A stretch of 64,000 nt of DNA from Hyposmocoma kahamanoa (GCF_003589595.1 NW_020653712.1:1548028-1612027); one strand, 5' to 3'. Shown: positions 1-11,532, numbered from the stretch's first letter. Numbers and translations: made by a program. Notes: generated by a model from the letters alone, not told the origin.

Positions 1-55
1 GGAACAATACGAACGGGATACAGTGCGCGAACGCGTTACAAGTGCTGCTAAAACT

Positions 56-412
56 ACAGACACATGCAACTCGTCAACTTTATGTCTCAAAGTCATGGAC
101 ACAGTGGCACAGTGTCCCTTAAATCTTTGCGATTTAAAGCACTGAGTGGTAGCAACTATAGGCTCGTCACTTGTTTTTTTTGTAATATCAAGTAACCGGA
201 CGAACAAGTCGATTGCAGTGTCATTCAACTCTTTAAATCGCAAAGATATGAGGCGCAATGCCACTGCGTCCGTCACCCTGAGACATAAGTTGACAAGTCC
301 CATGTGCCTGTAATTTCACCACACCCTTACCCTTTGAAAGCGGAACACAGTAACGCTGACATTACTGAGTAAGGTGGCAGTATTTCCCTGGACAAACTCT
401 TTAACAAGGATT
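56..412. repeat. Two head-to-head copies of a short interspersed repeat (family S)
   Basis: 56-178 (+) and about 185-412 (-) are diverged copies of the same repeat. Its + consensus includes tgaaattacaggcacatggg, atctttgcgatttaaagc and cgacttgttcgtcccgtcac. At least 13 further copies lie in the window. No coding capacity or clear tRNA-like head is visible, so I call it a SINE-like repeat without naming a family. Confidence 0.7.
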
Positions 413-429
413 TGGTTTCATTAAAAAAT

Positions 430-1155
430 GTCACCGAATTTATTGAATACCAACTTTCAAGTCGATCGGTGTTGCTACAGCTAAACTAGCTAGTTTACTT
501 TAGTTACTTTCATAGTAAAATGTCCTACGGGATTCACATGTGGGGTAAAGAGGCTGATAAACAAACCAAAATGATTTGTGTTGCAAAAACGAGATATTCA
601 TTCAGTGTACCGTTTAGGTTATCGAGTGTCTCTCAGAGAAAAGTTTCAAGGAGACCGGTATCATGACTGTGGCATCACGGTACATTTACTCAAATATTTT
701 ATATGCTCGTAAAATATACATCATTTCGTTAAGAAAGAACATATCCAAAATATTAACCTTAGAACTAAGTTCAAACTCAATACCACAATTTCGTTTGTAA
801 ACGATTCTTTTATGGGGAACTGTATACGTTTTTATAATAAGATTCCGGAGCATATATTAAGATTACCATTTCCTAAGTTCAAAACTTACATTAAAAGTAT
901 TTTAATTGAAAAGTCATATTACAAAATTGTAGACTACATGTTAGATAAAGACAACATGAGTCAAAATTCCATACAAATATGATTCAAAATTATTCTATAT
1001 CATTTAAGTTTGTTTGAACAGAGCAATCCCTAGAGTTACTTGCTTGTTCTTCTCAGGGAAGTCGGCACAGTGAACGAGCAGTAGCATAAAAAAGTAACGT
1101 TTTCAAGTGTAAAAATGTTACCTATGGAATATAGGATTATTTGACATTGACTTCC
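430..1155 (+). pseudogene. LINE 3' fragment (RT C-terminus and tail)
   Basis: Broken frames encode the C-terminal part of a reverse transcriptase related to the copy at 21430-22790. Recognisable pieces are [25 protein letters not shown] and SYYKIVDYMLDKD. The conserved LINE 3' end (gagcaatccctagagttact) follows. Frameshifts make it non-functional. Confidence 0.75.
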
Positions 1156-1164
1156 GACTTGTGG

Positions 1165-1815
1165 AAGTATATATTTTTATTAAAAAAAAGGAACCGACTT
1201 CAAACTTTACAATCTATTACCGGAAAGTGCACGAAACCGGATTCATCCCCTAATGTGCTAACTTTAGAGGTGGAAGATTTTCTTCAAATGTAAATGGAAC
1301 GAATATTGAGGTACCCTCTTACGAAAAAAAAAGAATCATTAAAATATACTCGCGTAACCTTAGAATAATAACGCATAGAATGATAGTTTCATATCAAACG
1401 AACTGTCACAAGTGAGGCAAAAATCAAATTCATGTAGGCTAGTTTTAGTAGAAGGTTAATTTTCGGTTTTAGTGAATATTTATATAAAAATACAAGTTGA
1501 AACGCGTTACTTCCTTGTGGAATGTGATGTTAGTATCTATTTTATGTTTGTTTGACGTATTTTTACACTCATTTACCGCAAATTTCGTCATTTTTAGCTA
1601 AAATTCTTGATCTGTTCGCGGTGCAAGTTGACCTTGAGCACTGACGGCCCGCCCGCTCGTGTAGGCCCATTGGGAGCGCTTCAATTTGCCTCACTTGCAT
1701 GTGCGGACTAGGTTTCTATGCGTTATTATTCTAAGCGCGTAACATACACACAAAAAAACTACAGTCAAATTAGAACCTCCTCCTTTTTTGGAAGTCGGTT
1801 ATAAATAAATATTAG
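1165..1815. repeat. Repeat ending in 'aagtcggtt', split by a THAP MITE
   Basis: The outer repeat carries gaagattttcttcaaa and aaaagaatcat, then the MITE at 1359-1735, then catacacacaaaaaaactac and ggaagtcggttat. The same arrangement without the MITE is at 25185-25378. I recognise this as a common lepidopteran-type repeat but cannot name it. Confidence 0.65.
1359..1735 (-). mobile_element. THAP-bearing MITE, copy 1 (8-bp TSD CGCGTAAC)
   Basis: 377-bp element with terminal inverted repeats beginning CTTAGAATAATAACGCATAG, flanked by a perfect 8-bp duplication CGCGTAAC (1351-1358 and 1736-1743). On the minus strand it holds an ATG-initiated THAP-like start; here the first zinc Cys codon is changed (MTKFAVNEC instead of MTNCAVNEC). 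It is inserted inside another repeat. Confidence 0.88.
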
Positions 1816-1921
1816 TTTTATGACGAGATCTCTGCACTAACATGAAAAAGCGCTGATGATATTTATCAAACATAGCCACTGAACTTGTAGGCCAGTGAAC
1901 ATAACTAATTTTTTAAATAAT

Positions 1922-2113
1922 TACGCTCACACTCATAGCCCCTAGTACACTAGGGAGACCCTGAGTCGCGGGTGCTATGGAAACGAAAATACGTAGACAA
2001 CCATCCGAACGCGCGAGAGAAACAAATGTAGACCGTACAAATATTTCTCCTAGTCCGGGATTCAAATCCGGGGACGTCGGCGTGGCAGCCCAGCATGATA
2101 ACCGTTCGTCTGA
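1922..2113 (-). repeat. tRNA-derived SINE (family T), diverged copy
   Basis: Read on the minus strand it has a tRNA-like head with A- and B-box motifs and the family body (accctgagtcgcgggtgc on the + strand). It lacks the cloverleaf integrity of a tRNA gene. Better copies are at 55256-55470 and 20507-20714. Confidence 0.75.
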
Positions 2114-2439
2114 CTCCGCGGGAGAACGGTTCAAATTTAATGACTTTCAAATAATAAAAAAACGCTTTAAATTCGTCTCTCCGCTCTGTTACTGGCCAGT
2201 TTATAGCTTTGGTTAAAATAATGAAGACATAATGACCTCGTGGTGTGTGGTTCTTTTTAAATTGTATTCAGATAATTAAACTAAAGATTTTGTAAATATG
2301 TTTACAATTACATTTGTTATCTGTCTCATAGTTTTACTTATTTACTAAAACTATAAAGTAATCCAAAGTAATACTTATTACACAGGCGAAAGTACCTCTG
2401 TCTGTACCGTTTTCACGCCTAAACCTCTGAACCAATTTT

Positions 2440-2830
2440 GATGAATTTTCTTATAGAAATAGATTGGACTTGGGAGCGGCAGGACACTGACTGGCTTTAT
2501 TTCAGAATTTATTGTTTTTACAACCAAAATCAATGCTACTTCAAAAATACGTGTTCTATTTATTTCAGTTGATATGAAAAAAATGGTAAATTATAGTTTT
2601 TTTTTTTTCTATCATGAAAAGTTTTAGGCATTGTGTTCTCGTTTTTTCCGTATAGTAATCATGGTATATCCCCAATTTTACTATGTATTTTTTCCAAAAT
2701 GTTTGCTTCAACAGTTTCACTGTTATGCCGAATCAACCAAAGCCATTTGAAGTTGTATCGAGTCGTAAGGTCAGTTCAACCGTTTGGAAGCTACGATGCC
2801 ACATGAAAACAGGCTTCAAACTTGTAACTT
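2440..2830 (-). repeat. Interspersed repeat (family Q) copy
   Basis: It matches, in reverse, the repeats at 38100-38500 and 61780-62180: caaagccatttgaagttgta, tcagttgatatgaaa and ggctttatttcag blocks. Partial copies are near 5650-5830, 6820-6920, 24640-24735 and 25380-25480. No coding content is seen. Confidence 0.6.
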
Positions 2831-2885
2831 CTCTCTTTTTAATTCGTGATTTTAGAATAGAAATAGTTATTTGTTATGCATTGTA

Positions 2886-3345
2886 AGATTGAACCACGAG
2901 TGAAGCGAGTAAGGCAAAAATAGAATCCTGAGCAAGGGTTTCAAGGCACGAGACACAAAACAACTTTTGCTGCCGAGCGAAACACACAACTTTTCACCTC
3001 ACTATAGCGAGAAAAATGGTAGATAAAAGAAAAACAGTTGAATTATAAAAAACAAAATTAGTTATCGTTGTCAATTTAATGTTAACAAAAATAAGATAAA
3101 ATATACCAACGAATTTATATTACATAAATAATGTATGACAAATCGCGTAGTTGAACGTGACATTATGTCGTTTTTTCATTGAAAGAAAAAGTTAGGTGCA
3201 CCACAGTACATCGTCAAGTTCGAATTTCAAAAATCTATTCCACGCTAGCGTGGAAAAACGCTGTTGCGCGCATATTTCTAATGAGAAAGAAAGCCTCTCC
3301 GAGCTATTGAGGCGAAAAAAATTTTTACTTGCTAAAGAGAACGAT
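2886..3345 (+). repeat. Interspersed repeat (family K) copy
   Basis: It contains ttgctgccgagcgaaacaca, cacctcactatagcgag and gaaaaagttaggtgcaccac. Related copies: 18398-18800 (-), 21228-21400 (+, partial), 24415-24605 (-), 50625-51125 (-) and 52690-53300 (+). The small ORFs inside are fortuitous. The superfamily is not recognised. Confidence 0.65.
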
Positions 3346-3700
3346 TTACACATATCTTCACCAAACAGCTTATTTGCAGGCGCGCAAATATTAACTTAAA
3401 ACACATTTCTTTTACGTACAGTTATACAGTACAGTTATGAGAATATTTGCTTTCCAAATTTTTTTAATAAGTTCATTGCTATCGAACTTGTCGTCTATTC
3501 CAAAACGAAGGCTTCGAAGCAAAACCCAATAAGTGTGATTTTTTTTATAAATAATTGTATAATTTATTACATTATAACTCACATATATTTCTTAGTGTGT
3601 TTCTCGGTGTATTTCTTAGTACGTTTCTCGGAGCATTTATGGAACAGACTTCCTTTCCACAAAGCCTCCCAAATCACTCGTGGTGATTTTTTAAAAAATT

Positions 3701-3824
3701 CCAAGTGACGGGACGAACAAGTCGTGCTCCTGGTGGTAAGCGACACGTCTATCCGGGGGCACTGCCACTGCACCCGTCACCCTGGGACATGTGCCTGTAA
3801 TTTCACCAGCACCCTTCCAAACCA
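3701..3824 (-). repeat. Family S repeat, partial
   Basis: gacgggacgaacaagtcgtg through gtgcctgtaatttcaccagc is the reverse of the family S consensus. It is followed at 3867-3975 by a short LINE tail (PKRYASMFVWRM). Confidence 0.65.
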
Positions 3825-3866
3825 GTACGCAGTACCAGGCAGTAGGTAGGCTGGGGTTCCATCCCT

Positions 3867-3975
3867 GTGCGGATATGCCGAAACGTTACGCTTCCATGTT
3901 TGTATGGCGCATGGTTTGTAGTGGAATTCCCTGCCTGCACACGTGTTGCCTTGAAGCTGTGATTTGACCTTTTCT
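3867..3975 (+). pseudogene. LINE RT C-terminal scrap
   Basis: It encodes PKRYASMFVWRM followed by a broken frame, resembling the LINE tail at 11533-11840 (MNRYASTFIWRTAM). Too short for a clade call. Confidence 0.5.
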
Positions 3976-4104
3976 ATATCTTCTCTATATCTATAACTAT
4001 GTAAGCTTCATCGTCGACCTCGTAAATCGGTTGAAGTATCACATTGGAAAGATTAGTTGGTCTAGGCACTAAATGTCATCATTCCTCACGAGCGACTACC
4101 ACTA

Positions 4105-4823
4105 GATTACGATCTGTTGTTGCGGTCTGATTGGCCAGCCCGAATTCGAAACAATTGACGGGTGTCGTGTTTTGTTTCCGTTTTGTTTCACTTCAAATCG
4201 ACCAGTTAACTTGAGTGTTACGGACACCGAGCCACATACTCCGCGCCCCGCGCCCCAACCGAGAGCGCGTCGCCGTTCCCCGCACCCCGCACACGGTGTC
4301 GTACGGAGTCGCCGCCATCCGCGCCCCGCGCACCGCGCCGACCGTCTCCTCGCCGACATCTCTACTAGATGAGAGACTTGATTTAATACATAAGTAGGAA
4401 CATTTTGAGCAATAAAGGTGGTGGTAGTGGTTAGTAGTCAGTGTTTAATTTACGATCCTGATCCCGAGAAGAGCAAGAACCCCATCGATCCAGATCAAGA
4501 ACCTGAACAAATACAGTCCACCGAACATTAACGATCCTACGAGAGCTAGAACACCAACATTGAGCTTTGCTATAGTGGACGAAAATTGCAAAATTACATA
4601 TTTAATATTTATTACCGATGAAATGTGACTCCGTTCGTTTTGTAATTAGATGTTTTGCTGTTTTTCCCACACAATATACGGAGACGTACACACAGGTCAG
4701 TTCTTGGCGCTGTCTTTATTTCAGCGTAAACGAGAGTTGATATTTATAAGTGATGTATCAATGATGAGTTACCAGGAATGTATGACCCTTATTTTGTCTC
4801 TATTTCTGGTTATATACTCGATG
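4105..4823 (+). mobile_element. MITE family M1, left-truncated, split by a solo LTR
   Basis: The M1 body (ttggccagcccgaattcgaa, aattgcaaaattacatattt, ggagacgtacacacaggtca) ends with the right TIR ...ttatatactcgatg at 4823. The left TIR is missing. It is interrupted at 4216-4559 by a solo LTR with its own target duplication. Confidence 0.8.
4216..4559 (+). mobile_element. Solo LTR A (344 bp, TSD TTGAG)
   Basis: It starts TGTTACGGACAC and ends CACCAACA, the canonical TG...CA LTR ends, with 5-bp duplications TTGAG at 4211-4215 and 4560-4564. A GC-rich first half (about 4240-4370) is followed by a polyadenylation-like caataaagg near 4411. No internal gag-pol is present. The 5-bp TSD fits BEL/Pao or Gypsy; which one is unresolved. 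Confidence 0.85.
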
Positions 4824-4879
4824 GTTACCCGTAAAGTCAAAATATCGTTCTGAGAAATTATTTTAATCGACTTTGCACT

Positions 4880-5340
4880 CACGTGAGTCGCTGGAGGGAC
4901 ATGATGTGTAAATAGGGGTACAGGGATGCTAGTCTCCAATGTGACTGCTGAGCCCCAACAGCACTTACTGTTGTGCCTCAAGTCTGCTCATTTTAAATCA
5001 TCTCAATTGTATGCAGATAGAGTGTCTGTACGTTTGATTGTAATGTTTGAGTGGTGTGATTGTAAGTCTCGTATTCTGTTAAAAGTTAACAACAATCAGT
5101 CGCTACATTTTTTAAATTTATTTGGTCAGTCTACTATTGTTACACGTGTGTGTCTATTATAGATCGACACTACTTGCACAATAAATTATTGCAGAGTAAA
5201 AAGAAACTTACACAAAGAAAAGTGTTAACATTATTTATTTATAAAAATCACTTACAAAAACAAACAGTGTTAATATCATAAGACTAAGCGAAAGCATAAA
5301 AAAGAAGTTAGGTGACAGAGTTTTAGGAATATGACATATC
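4880..5340. other. Unassigned non-coding stretch
   Basis: Only short chance ORFs (at most 78 codons). No splice-consistent coding sequence and no repeat shared with the rest of the window was recognised. Confidence 0.4.
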
Positions 5341-5364
5341 GAGCTACTTACTGTGAATAATAAT

Positions 5365-5627
5365 TGTTACGGACGGCCGTACGCGCCTGGCCGGTCAGAG
5401 CTAGAGTTCAGAGGAGAATGATTAATTCAAGAGCTCTAGACACCGTACTGGTATAAATATAAGCGATAATTGTCACTTTTCAATCACTCACTTGTTACAT
5501 TTAGTTGTCTTGTTTTGTAAGTCATATCGACATTTATATGAATATACAGTCCACTTCAGATTAAGGAAGTTTCATTGATATCGAAGGAAGAATAAAGAAG
5601 AAGTTCAGTTTGACTGAATTTATAACA
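5365..5627 (+). mobile_element. Solo LTR B (263 bp, TSD ATAAT)
   Basis: TGTTACGGACGG to TTTATAACA with 5-bp duplications ATAAT (5360-5364 and 5628-5632). It has a TATA box (gtataaatataagc) near 5452, followed by a tcaatcactcac initiator-like site, and an aataaag signal near 5591. It shares the TGTTACGGAC start with LTR A but is otherwise different, so the two come from related families. Confidence 0.85.
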
Positions 5628-5832
5628 ATAATAATAATAAGGCACACACTTGTAATCCCGCAATAGGGAACTCCTGACACTGATTAGTATACGGTGTGAA
5701 AACATGATTCCTAAATATTTTCACGATAGGAAAAAAACACAAATTCAGTTGTACTTTACATAATATCAATGATTTATTTTGTATTAACAGAACTAAAATT
5801 GTACTATTGAACACGTATATTATACGCGTATA

Positions 5833-6268
5833 CTTAGAATAATAACGCATAGAATGATAGTTTCATTTCAAACGAACTGTCACGAGTGAGGCAAAAATCA
5901 AATTCATGTAGGCTAGTTTTAGTAGTAGGTTAATTTTCGGTTTTAATGAATATTAACCGAAAAAACGCGTTTCAACTTTTATTTTTATTTATATAAAAAT
6001 ACAAGTTGAAACGCGTTACTTCCTTGTGGAATGTGATATTAGTATCTATTTTATGTTTGTCTGACGTATTTTTACACTCATTTACCGCATATTTCGTTAT
6101 TTTTAGCTACAATTCTTGAGCTGTTCGCGGTGCAAGTTGACCTTGAGCACTGACGGCCCGCCCGCTCGTGTAGGCCCTTTGGGAGCGCTTCAATTTGCCT
6201 CACTTAGCGTGTGCGGACTAGGTTTCTATGCGTTATTATTTTAGAATAAGGCTTAGGCTAGGCTTAGG
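5833..6268 (-). mobile_element. THAP-bearing MITE, copy 2 (rearranged)
   Basis: Left TIR cttagaataataacgcatag starts at 5833 after CGCGTATA; CGTGTATA at 6269-6276 is the likely partner duplication (1 mismatch). The right TIR is broken by extra cttagg-type units. A palindrome (aacgcgtttcaactt ... aagttgaaacgcgtt, about 5965-6019) is present only in this copy. The THAP start codon is lost. Confidence 0.75.
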
Positions 6269-6309
6269 CGTGTATATATATATTTTTCATATATCTTTAA
6301 TTTCGTTTG

Positions 6310-6800
6310 TAAAAATAGTAGTTTATGTGATATTTATAAATAGTAGTTTATCTCACGAGTGTTTTAATGCCTAATTATGTACAGTTACATACACTGCCTT
6401 GTCTACACACATATTATAAGCTCTGTCATGTGTTCTGGAACCGCATGTTACGACTGGCGAAATGGCGGCAAATAAAAACTTTTCTCACGCACAACTCGTA
6501 GACAAACTAGAATCGGCCCCAACTATCATATCGTTCGGTGTCAAGTAACGTGTCAAAATTGTCAAAATTGTTTGCTATTGACATTTTATTTCGAATAAAA
6601 CTTCATCTCGACTGATATTAGAATTGAGGTCAAACCAACTTGTTTTGTTTTTCAGAGATGTTCGAAATTCGAAAGTAATTAACATCGAATAATAACACTT
6701 TCACAGATAAGAAATTTGTTCTAAGAAAACGTTACCTTTATGCTGGTCGTAATTTGCGGTTTTTGAATACATTACAGAGAGTTTATAATATGTGTGTAGA
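6310..6800 (+). repeat. Long inverted-repeat element (family L), copy 1
   Basis: It shares cacgagtgttttaatgcc, tctacacacatattataagc and gatattagaattgaggtc with 16680-17345 in opposite orientation. The 'tttacacacatat..cataaac' and 'cttataatatgtgtgtagat' ends form an inverted pair, suggesting a non-autonomous DNA element. No TSD resolved. Confidence 0.55.
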
Positions 6801-7029
6801 TAAAATAAATTTTGAAACCAAAGCCCGTGTCCCTACCGCTCGACTCATGTAAAATGAGCCGTATTGGTACGGTAAAAAGAATTGAATTTGAGCTGAGGCA
6901 ATGTCTTAAGTTTAATGGACCATAGGAAAGGGCATGATAATACTGTAATAAGTTAGATAAGATATATATTGTGTTCTTGAACTCCTCGATAAATAAAACT
7001 AGGTCTTTCGAATTTGACTCCATCATGTG

Positions 7030-8540
7030 ACCTCAAGTTAATCGAATTCGTCGCCGCAAAGCATTTAGCGTCTGACGCGTTAACAGGAAAATCTTGAGGT
7101 AAATTACCCAGCTTGTTTAGATAACATCGTGCATGCCTGACCGGTTATAATATTATCGATGTCAATAACATATTTAGACAGTCAGTAGGGACCCTGTTAT
7201 TCCTGTTACAGAGCCTTGCATTTAGAGATTAAGGAACTTGAATTCTTGTTACCAGCCTTGACCATCAGATCTCTTTTCTTTGTATTCTATTGTAAGTGTC
7301 CATTTTGCACCCTAAGAGCTCTTAGAACGCCTTTTGAAAGTGTTCATCCAGGGAAGTAGGGGAGAGCGGGACTGAACGTTCCGATTTTCAAATAACTTGC
7401 AGTTCTAAACTGAAAATGAAGGATTTGATTTTCAACATGTGGAAATGTTGAACAAATGTTTATCGCTTTTTGTAATAGTATAGTCACTTCTACTAATATC
7501 TCACTAGTATTTTTCACAGAGGCAAATTTTTGGTAAATTTCGGAGCGGAACATTCAGCTCCGCTTTAGGGCGCGTTGTTCCGCCTTTGAGGCAAATTGTT
7601 CCGCCTAGATTATGACAGAATAACAAAGATTTCTTAAATAAAACCACCTGTTTTATAATTGTACGTTTGTAATGTTTATATTATGCACAACTAACTTAAA
7701 AAAAAAACAACTACATTCTTATTCATCAGTAATATTTTTTTATCTGACTCACAGTTGAGATATACATAAGTGACTCTATCATCTTGTTAATTATTTGACA
7801 TGAACCCATTTGTAGTTTTGCATCCTTAAAACAAAGAAAAATGGTCATAAAAATTTTAAGAATTATTGGAGGTCAATTGAGGAAGTTGTTCCTAGGAAAA
7901 ACCAGCCCTTCGAGGGAGGAACTTATAGCACCAAATTACGTTTTTATACAAAGACCGACATATCGGCAAAGTAATAGAATCAATTAAAGAAATACTCAAA
8001 CAATAAGATTCCTTACTAATGTCACTACAATTTAGAAAAGTTACGTATGAATGGGCCTATAATAAACAAAGACAGACCAAAAAATTTAAACAAGAAAAAA
8101 TTTACTTACGTGATATTTTGACAGCTCCACGCACATAGCCACACGTCGTCGCCGGAGTAACTGAAATGGCTGCCGGCAAGACGCATCACCTGACTGACGC
8201 TTTAACGACGCGCTTCACATGGATTGTTACATATTTTCCTTGCAAAGTTATTGCTGTGAGAACAACTTACCAGCCTAATCTTACCTTTTCTGCCGCCAAA
8301 CAGTAATGTGAGCATTACTGCGTTCCGGTTTTGAAATTGCAATGTGCCTGTAAAAAAACAGTCTGAAATATCCATTAAACAATTTCAATATTCTGAAACT
8401 GGGTTATGGTTTTTTATAATATCTCAAAAACATATTTTGTCACTTAATTACGTTTTAGTTAGCAGTCGGCAGATTTATGTACAAACCAAACAACCAAATA
8501 TGCAATGAGTAGCCACAGGCAAAGCTAATCTCGGGTGGCG
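7030..8540. other. Unassigned non-coding stretch
   Basis: No gene recognised. 7350-7620 holds repeated ttccgcc / gagcggaac motifs and may be a degenerate element. The rest is AT-rich sequence with chance ORFs only. Confidence 0.4.
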
Positions 8541-8543
8541 CCA

Positions 8544-8730
8544 CCACCATGGTGGAGTTACAGGCACATGGGACTTGTCAACTTATGTCTCAGGGTGACG
8601 GGCGCAGAGGTAGTGCCCTTAAGATCTTAGCGATATAAAGGCCTGAGTGGCACAGCAACTGTTATGGTCAGGCTTGTCGTTTACCATCAGGCGTACGACT
8701 CGTTCGTCACTTGGTGTTATAAAAACAAAA
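8544..8730 (+). repeat. Family S repeat
   Basis: gagttacaggcacatgggac, gatcttagcgatataaagg and accatcaggcgtacgac match the family S consensus. An 88-codon ORF across it is not a gene. Confidence 0.7.
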
Positions 8731-8739
8731 AATCCGAAG

Positions 8740-9540
8740 ACTAATATAAATCTAGAAAAACTCGGACCAACTTCTGATGTCGCTTGTGCACTAAGTCCTA
8801 TTCGACTCCAAGAAATTATGAATATCGCTTGTACACATAGAGATAATATGATCCCTGTGAGATTTTGGGCCGTTATTTCTCAGATCGAATACGTATCGCT
8901 TCTGCAAACGTGACTGCCACGCAGTGGTCCCGGGCGAAATATTTGTATTTTTTTTTCATTTGTTTATAAGGCACCAATAAAGTAAATCACAAATACATTA
9001 CAATCTAGCCAAATACAAGGCTAATAAGTAATTTACATTTCACTTAATCGTATAAATAAACAATTTATACTAAGAATTCATCCACTGGCAATTTTCTTAT
9101 CATCCATTAGGGCGAAGACACTTTTATCATGCAATCTTTTTGTTCAGAGTCACTGGCACTAATTAATTTATTCTAAATTTAAAATATTTGTATGGCCTAC
9201 ATTTATTTATCTCGTGAGTTTGGGTGTAATTTGTGGTTGTCTATGTGTGTGTCCATGACAACCGCGACACAGGGGCTATGTTGAGTGTTTGCGTTATTAT
9301 TATTTACATATACAAATCACCTCCTAGCGTCGTATACCTCCTTACTGAGGGTCGCGACTCCCCGTGGAAATAACCTCCGCATGACAACGTCGTGCCATCT
9401 GTGGCGGTCTTTGGCATAGTGAAGTCCATCATGGAGACTCACAAACTTGGTCGGATCATCTTGTCGGGCAGTGACCCCTCGTACGTTTACCGTCGATTCG
9501 TCCTGTGAACATTAGTTGTTCGAGGTTGTGCCCTTCAAAT
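8740..9540. other. Unassigned stretch with a partial SINE T body
   Basis: 9203-9310 carries the SINE T body (ttgtggttgtctatgtgtgtg, gcgttattattat) without its tRNA head. The rest shows no coding pattern. Confidence 0.45.
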
Positions 9541-9554
9541 TATATACATACATA

Positions 9555-9929
9555 CTTAGAATAATAACGCATAGAATGATAGTTTCATATCAAACGAACT
9601 GTCACAAGTGAGGCAAAAATCAAATTCATGTAGGCTAGTTTTAGTAGTACGTTAATTTTCAGTTTTAGTGAATATTTATATAAAAACACACGTTGAAACG
9701 CGTTACTTCCTTGTGGAATGTGATGTTAGTATCTATTTTATGTTTGTCTGACGTATTTTTACACTCATTTACCGCACATTTGTCATTTTAGCTAAAATTC
9801 TTGATCTGTTCGCGGTGCAAGTTGACCTTGAGCACTGAAGCCCGCCCGCTCGTGTAGGCCCATTGGGCGCGCTTCAATTTGCCTCACTTAGCGTGTGCGG
9901 GCTAGGTTTCTATGCGTTATTATTCTAAG
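9555..9929 (-). mobile_element. THAP-bearing MITE, copy 3
   Basis: 375 bp with both TIRs (cttagaataataacgcatag ... gcgttattattctaag). Flanks catacata / tatacaat are only a weak duplication. The THAP start is present but frameshifted by a 1-bp deletion next to the first Cys codon. Confidence 0.85.
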
Positions 9930-10084
9930 TATACAATCCATTTTTTTTATTTCAGTAACTTTGAGCTCTTAGATACGAGCTTGAGAAAGTAAGGCGACGA
10001 TAACCGTTTTGTACAAAACTATATTTTATGTTGTTGGTATAACTATAAATACGGTGTCTGTCATTTCCATCGTCAGAACTGCTT

Positions 10085-10640
10085 TAAGTTACCATAATGT
10101 ACATTAGAAATAATCTTTCTTCATTTGGCACTGTAAATGTTTCTGCCATCCCACTCCGCGGTACCGGTCATTTGAGACCAGTTTACCGACGCATGGCACT
10201 TGCAGAGAAAAAACCGCGTGTCATCGGACCTATTTACTTTGAGCGTTTACCAGACTTGAACCGTCTGACGGAACATTTAAGCGCCAGCTGAAAGACCTTC
10301 TATTGAAAAATCCTTTATACTCTGTGAATGAATTTATGGATTTAAAATTGTAACGATATTGAGTATTTTCTATTTTATTCTAATTTTTACCGCATTGACA
10401 TACTCTTGTATAATTGTTATCAACTTATGACGATCCTTGATGGAGAATGATATTTGATATGTAATTTAGTGACAACAATAATAAATAATGAATTGTTAAT
10501 TTTCTAATTATTGTGTATTTTTCTTATAATTTTGCTTTTTGTCTGACGATCTCAATATAATTTCTTATACTTTGACATGTAGTGCAATTTATACTGTAAT
10601 GGTATGTTTGAGAAATAAATTAATCGGAATCTAACATTTT
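10085..10640 (+). pseudogene. LINE 3' end (RT tail and 3' UTR)
   Basis: VIGPIYFERLPDLNRL followed, after a frameshift, by FKRQLKDLLLKNPLYSVNEF and a stop; then an AT-rich 3' UTR. This is a typical jockey-group ORF2 C-terminus. Non-functional. Confidence 0.7.
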
Positions 10641-10774
10641 ATTTTCGTTGGAGTTATAAAGTCATAACTTATAACTTTCTCTTCGTCGTCATGTCTATGG
10701 GCCTAGTTTTTAACCGAGCTCAAAAAGGAGGTTTTCAACACGCCTGTATTTTTTCCGGAATCGCGCACTTATTG

Positions 10775-11090
10775 TTAAGAGGGAGCAGAGGAAAAATTCC
10801 TAATCTTCGATTTGATTTTAGAGGGGTATATCCACTTTAAAGTTAAAAATAAAATATTGTATGAGTAACTACTTGATATATTCAAGCATAGACATTAATC
10901 AGAAACATAAAATAATAAAGTTTCCTCGATAGATAAAAATCACGAAATGACCTCTAATTTGCACATTTTTTCGATTTACCTTCGAAATGCTACAGGTTAT
11001 TAGGACAAAAATTAGATAATTACTTATATTTATGCATGATCGACAACAGCTGTCACTACGGATTTTTTTTAATCCCTTTAGTTTTACAGT
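10775..11090 (+). repeat. 316-bp repeat shared with 57620-57937
   Basis: It runs from aagagggagcagagg to cccttta / ttttacagtt and is nearly identical to the copy at 57620-57937. That copy continues into the 'aagtcggtt'-type end, so this is an internal piece of that family, cut here by a family G repeat end. Confidence 0.65.
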
Positions 11091-11091
11091 T

Positions 11092-11205
11092 CGAATCGAA
11101 GGAATTTTTTCTGAGTGATCTTTGTATTAATAATTATAACAAACTAGTGGAGTAATTTCACAAAAATAATTAAGTATCAATTCAATAAAAATTAAAAATA
11201 GTTTC
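11092..11205 (+). repeat. Family G (tRNA-like) repeat, 3' part
   Basis: ttcgaatcgaaggaattttttc and gatctttgtattaataattat, then atcaattcaataaaaatta, match the end of the tandem units at 43709-44340. Confidence 0.65.
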
Positions 11206-11532
11206 TTTTCATATTTTTAATACCCACTAACTTCTGTAATCAATCCCTTTACCATAAAGAAAACTTCGTGTGGTGCACCAATTTACAAACACTTTTTTGC
11301 CAGCACATCAAGCTACACATTGACGTATCTTGTTCCGTTGCGCTGGAGGCGATTTTCGAACAAAAATGTGTAGTCCTGATGTGCCGTTGTCCGTACAATA
11401 GATTAATGTTTGGCCATGACTGTCCAAATGTTGTGACCGCCATGGTTTACGCTTTTGTTGACTAAATGCTTATTCACTTTAACCTTGAATATCACTAAAT
11501 TGTAACTCTCGGAAAATTCAAATGTAGATGAA

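Noticed and set aside
4102..4397. Arg/Pro-rich ORFs on both strands in a GC-rich block
   Set aside because: The block lies within a solo LTR with exact 5-bp duplications; the frames are by-products of its composition.
8647..8913. 88-codon + strand ORF
   Set aside because: The first part is a family S repeat and the rest has no recognisable domain, signal or splice junction.
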